A stretch of DNA of 15,410 nucleotides, taken from the NCBI GenBank assembly GCA_964403795.1, contig CAYOHP010000153.1, positions 1-15,410 of the forward strand, read 5' to 3'. The DNA is from CAYOHP01 sp964403795 [NCBI: uncultured bacterium] (lineage in GTDB: Bacteria; Muiribacteriota; UBA6191; CAZXTJ01). A program made the position numbers and the translations under genes. How positions within the stretch are numbered: position 1 is the stretch's first letter; each line of letters begins with the position of its first letter. The notes under the pieces were generated by a model. It did not search any database, was not told the origin of the DNA, and worked only from the letters and a program-made list of their open reading frames with translations. Shown one piece after another: positions 13,391-15,410 of the stretch.

Positions 13391-13441
13391 CCGAGCGTAG
13401 CAGCGGGGGGAGGTTCCCCCGGAACGACCTGCTACGCTCGG
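13391..13441. promoter_or_regulatory. Divergent promoter in a perfect 13-bp inverted repeat
   Basis: Left arm CCGAGCGTAGCAG (13391-13403) and right arm CTGCTACGCTCGG (13429-13441) are exact inverted copies separated by 25 nt. Each arm carries TGCTACGCT, an extended -10 element, pointing outward. The right copy (TACGCT 13433-13438) serves the TerB-like gene at 13484. The left copy (TACGCT 13399-13394) serves the GspG-like gene at 13387 and predicts a start at the GTG. The spacer holds a second perfect stem GGGGGA-GGT-TCCCCC (13406-13420). Both -35 regions fall in the same 25 nt, so polymerases would compete. Confidence 0.55.
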
Positions 13442-13483
13442 CGGCCGGGGAGAGCCGCGGAGCCTCGGAAGGACGGGTAGCCC

Positions 13484-13861
13484 ATGTTGAAGCTGGAGCC
13501 GGCGGACGTCTTCTACCTGGCCTGCTCGGAGGCCTTCCGGGACGGCGAGCTCGAGGCCGACGAGATCGCGGTGCTGCTCCAGTTGCGGCGCACCTTCGGG
13601 ATCGAGCGGGAGGCGGCCCAGCAGCTGATCGACAAGGCCCGCCGGGATGCCGATCGGGCCCGGTCCGAGGTCGAGGTCCCGGTCGCCTCGATGCAGCCCC
13701 ACGACCTCTACGCCCAGGCCTGCCGCATGGCCTGGATCGACGGCCACCTGGAACCCGACGAGGAGTCCCTGCTGGCCAGCCTCGCCGACCTCCTGGGAAT
13801 CGATCCCGAGGAGGCCGCCGGGATCGCCCGGGAAGCCCGCGAGGCGCTCTCGGACGAGTAG
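13484..13861 (+). CDS. Tandem TerB-like domain protein
   Basis: 125 residues, soluble, all-helical. It consists of two copies of one unit, about residues 8-56 and 74-122. Unit 1 has DVFYLACSEAFRDGELEADE and then FGIEREAAQQLIDKA; unit 2 has DLYAQACRMAWIDGHLEPDE and then LGIDPEEAAGIAREA. The shared AC...A..DG.LE.DE pattern, with acidic residues around DG, is characteristic of the TerB/TerB-like helical family, whose members bind metal and are tied to envelope stress signalling. Here the two half-units are linked by an acidic/Val-rich spacer. ATG 13484 has GGAAGGACGGG upstream. Kinase 3 starts 8 nt after its stop, so this protein is likely a partner or substrate of that kinase (inference). Confidence 0.8.
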   Translation: MLKLEPADVFYLACSEAFRDGELEADEIAVLLQLRRTFGIEREAAQQLIDKARRDADRARSEVEVPVASMQPHDLYAQACRMAWIDGHLEPDEESLLASLADLLGIDPEEAAGIAREAREALSDE

Positions 13862-13869
13862 CCGGACCG

Positions 13870-15255
13870 GTGGACTCCCCCGTGGGCGGCGGCACCTCCG
13901 GGCTTCCCCGTGGCGACGACGTCCCGGAAGGCTTCCCGGCCGACCTGGCGGGGCGCTACCAGGCTCCGGCCCTGGTGGGTCAGGGCGGGATGGGGCTCGT
14001 GTTCTCGGCCCACCACGCCGCCCTGGACCGGCCGGTGGCGGTCAAGGTGCTCCGTTCCATGGACCCCGACTCCCGGGCGCGGGAGCGCTTCGAGCGCGAG
14101 GCCCGGATCCTGGCCGAGCATCCCCATGCGGCCCTGGTCCCGCTGCTCGAGGCCGATCTCCGCCATGACCCTCCCTACCTCGTCCTCCCGTGGTTCGAGG
14201 GCGGCGACCTCCGGGCCCGGATCGCGGCCCACGGTGCCGTCCCTCCCGGGACCACGGCCCGGATCGGTGCCCGGCTGGCCCGGGCCCTGGCCCATCTCCA
14301 TTCCCATGGGGTGCTCCACCGGGACGTGAAGCCGGGCAACGTGCTGCTCGACGGGCTGGGCGACGCCTTCCTGGCCGACGTGGGGCTCGGCCTGGTGCCG
14401 GGTGCGGCCCGCCTCACCCGCACCGAGATGGTGGTCGGGACGCTGCGCTACCTGGCCCGGGAGCTCGGCGAGGGGCGCCCCCACAGCCCCGCCAGCGACC
14501 TCTTCGCCCTGGGCGCGGTGCTGGTCGAGACGGCCCTCGGGGAACTCGGCGGTCCGCCCTTCGCGGACGTGACCGCCACCCAGGCGAGGCTGCGACGGAT
14601 CGCCGACCCCGCGCTGCGCGACCTGCTCCTCGCACTCCTGGCCTCGGTCCCGGAGCGGCGCCCGGACTCGGCCGCCACGGTCGCCGGCGAGCTCGACCGG
14701 ATCGAGCGGAGCGACTACACCAGCAGGCTTTCCGGGGGGGGAAGGCGGCCCGCCGCGTCCCCGGACGTGTTCGACTTGCCCACCCAGGCTCCCCTGCGTC
14801 TGGCCAGCGTGGCGGTCGGAAACGGGGAGGCGACTTCCGGGGCGGCCGCACCGGTCGTCGGTCGGAGCCCGGTGCCGGTGGTCGCGGCCCTGGCGGTACT
14901 GGCCCTGGTGGCGGGCCTGGGCTCCGGTCTCGGGTCGGGCGGGAACCCGTCGGGTTCCGGGTCCTCGGCCGCGGTCCCGGTGCTGCCCCCGGCCCGCACC
15001 CTCGAGCCGGGTGGGCCATGGCTTCGCCCTCCCCTGGGGGCGTCCGGCTCGCCCGCGCCCTGGCTCCGGGAGCGGGCCATGGCCCGGGGGCGCGGCGGCA
15101 ACCCCGTCCGTGCGGGGAGCCTGGGCGACCGGGAGGGAAGTCCGCCAACCCTTTTTGGCCCCGGCGAGGGGCGTTCTTGTCCGGTGCTTTCATATAGGAT
15201 GCTGATAATCATAGACTTGCTGTGGTGGTCATTCGTGGGTATCTCCTTCGAATGA
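13870..15255 (+). CDS. Membrane-anchored Ser/Thr protein kinase 3 with abnormal C-terminal tail
   Basis: 461 residues from GTG 13870 (an in-frame GTG at 13882 is equally possible; no good RBS). Kinase domain about 30-280: LVGQGGMGLVFSA loop, K59 in VAVKVL, HRDVKPGN with D152, ADVG with D170 (usual DFG Phe is Val), and YLARELGEG where APE is expected (Pro to Arg). Catalytic Lys, Asp and metal Asp remain, so activity is plausible but the activation segment is unusual. After a linker comes a membrane helix at about 335-355 (VPVVAALAVLALVAGLG). The remaining roughly 106 residues are Gly/Pro/Ser-rich, then end in a hydrophobic CPVLSYRMLIIIDLLWW... encoded by AT-rich DNA unlike the rest of the window. 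A terminator-like hairpin and a Fur-like site lie inside this tail, so the native 3' end may have been lost or frameshifted. Confidence 0.82.
   Translation: MDSPVGGGTSGLPRGDDVPEGFPADLAGRYQAPALVGQGGMGLVFSAHHAALDRPVAVKVLRSMDPDSRARERFEREARILAEHPHAALVPLLEADLRHDPPYLVLPWFEGGDLRARIAAHGAVPPGTTARIGARLARALAHLHSHGVLHRDVKPGNVLLDGLGDAFLADVGLGLVPGAARLTRTEMVVGTLRYLARELGEGRPHSPASDLFALGAVLVETALGELGGPPFADVTATQARLRRIADPALRDLLLALLASVPERRPDSAATVAGELDRIERSDYTSRLSGGGRRPAASPDVFDLPTQAPLRLASVAVGNGEATSGAAAPVVGRSPVPVVAALAVLALVAGLGSGLGSGGNPSGSGSSAAVPVLPPARTLEPGGPWLRPPLGASGSPAPWLRERAMARGRGGNPVRAGSLGDREGSPPTLFGPGEGRSCPVLSYRMLIIIDLLWWSFVGISFE
15158..15180 (+). terminator. Terminator-like hairpin with T-rich tail inside kinase 3 tail
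   Basis: GCCCC (15158-15162), loop GGCGA, GGGGC (15168-15172), then GTTCTTGT. The stem is short but perfect and the T-rich tail is rare in this window. It lies within the open frame of kinase 3, about 80 nt before its stop, which is odd for a real coding end. Confidence 0.35.
15198..15216. promoter_or_regulatory. Fur-box-like palindrome in AT-rich promoter-like patch
   Basis: The 19 nt GATGCTGATAATCATAGAC match the classical Fur consensus GATAATGATAATCATTATC at 14 positions, including the whole TGATAATCAT core. The patch also contains TATAGG (15193-15198) and TGATAATCA, which could be -10 elements, with TTGTCC (15177-15182) as a possible -35. It stands out because the surrounding DNA is very GC-rich. 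The regulated gene would lie to the right, beyond the window, or on the minus strand reading into kinase 3. Confidence 0.4.
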
Positions 15256-15410
15256 GACGCCTGGGCGGGTTCGGGGCTGGATGCGGATTCCCGGATTGGC
15301 CAGCAGATTCCACCTGGCCGCCATGCCTGGCGACGGTCCGCGAGCAGCCAGGGCAGCGGCTGAGGCAGGATCCGGCGAACCCCGCCCGGGACGGTCGCTC
15401 CCGGGACCGT
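15256..15410. other. Terminal stretch with no convincing gene; several hairpins
   Basis: Open frames cross this end: one from GTG 15222 or ATG 15252, one from ATG 15281, and one on the minus strand. Their third-position G/C content (about 66-75% by hand count) is well below that of the genes here, and none gives recognisable protein. Three potential hairpins are present: GGCCAG/CTGGCC (15298-15319), GCCTGGC/GCCAGGGC with a bulge (15325-15354) and ACGGTC/GACCGT (15391-15410). It may be a 5' leader or intergenic DNA. Confidence 0.4.

Noticed and set aside
15131-15144. GGGAGGGAAGTCCG, resembling the conserved GAGGAAAGTCC core of RNase P RNA
   Set aside because: The other conserved RNase P elements are not found around it, and it lies in the kinase 3 frame.
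15262-15290. Faint resemblance to the 5' end of tmRNA (GGGGCTGG...GGATTC)
   Set aside because: Spacing and the following conserved bases do not match, and no tRNA-like acceptor partner is visible.
15222-15410. Possible start of a new gene from GTG 15222 or ATG 15252
   Set aside because: Third-position G/C is lower than in real genes here, no good ribosome-binding site exists, and the 60 or so residues resemble nothing known; it cannot be settled at the window edge.

Overview
The window is a GC-rich (roughly 70% or more by eye), densely packed bacterial segment with strong G/C preference at third codon positions, frequent GTG and even TTG starts, and very short intergenic gaps. The gene content suggests a Gram-negative lineage rich in eukaryote-like signalling: a sigma-54 activator with FHA and GAF domains, three membrane-anchored Ser/Thr protein kinases, a BamE-like exported protein and a GspG-like protein. 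Myxococcota or Planctomycetota would fit, but nothing in the sequence fixes the phylum. No rRNA, tRNA, CRISPR array, IS element or phage gene was recognised.

Layout. 1-1527 (-): FHA-GAF-sigma54 AAA+ activator, cut by the window edge. 1638-2063 (+): small CoA-binding protein, followed by membrane Ser/Thr kinase 1 (2131-4209). 4196-4945 (-): four-helix membrane protein with a coiled-coil tail, overlapping the kinase 3' end. 5091-5546 (+): small three-helix membrane protein. 5635-6015 (+): PH-like small protein, translationally coupled to membrane Ser/Thr kinase 2 (6012-8534). 12059-8535 (-): a four-gene operon of two-helix membrane protein, NTP_transf_5-type nucleotidyltransferase, HprK-like P-loop kinase and siderophore-interacting-type FAD reductase. 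12150-12959 (+): exported PDZ-like/BamE-like protein, convergent with a GspG-like anchored protein (13387-12968, -). 13484-13861 (+): tandem TerB-like protein, then membrane Ser/Thr kinase 3 (13870-15255) with an odd, AT-shifted 3' end. 15256-15410: no convincing gene; several hairpins.

How the genes may work together. Each kinase has a cytoplasmic catalytic domain, one membrane helix and a different, unrecognised outer region. Two of the three sit directly behind a small cytoplasmic protein (PH-like or tandem TerB-like), which suggests kinase-partner modules reading envelope signals. The HprK-like kinase and nucleotidyltransferase are a pair known from peptide-tailoring and exopolysaccharide contexts; here they share an operon with a ferric-siderophore-type reductase.

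Regulation. An extended -10 motif (TGnTAC followed by nnT) recurs just upstream of several genes. The clearest case is a perfect 13-bp inverted repeat (13391-13441) whose arms carry outward-facing copies, one placed so that its transcript would begin at the GTG start codon (leaderless). An AT-rich patch at 15177-15216 contains a 14/19 match to the classical Fur box. Domain calls come from motif reading by eye; no database or structure search was possible.
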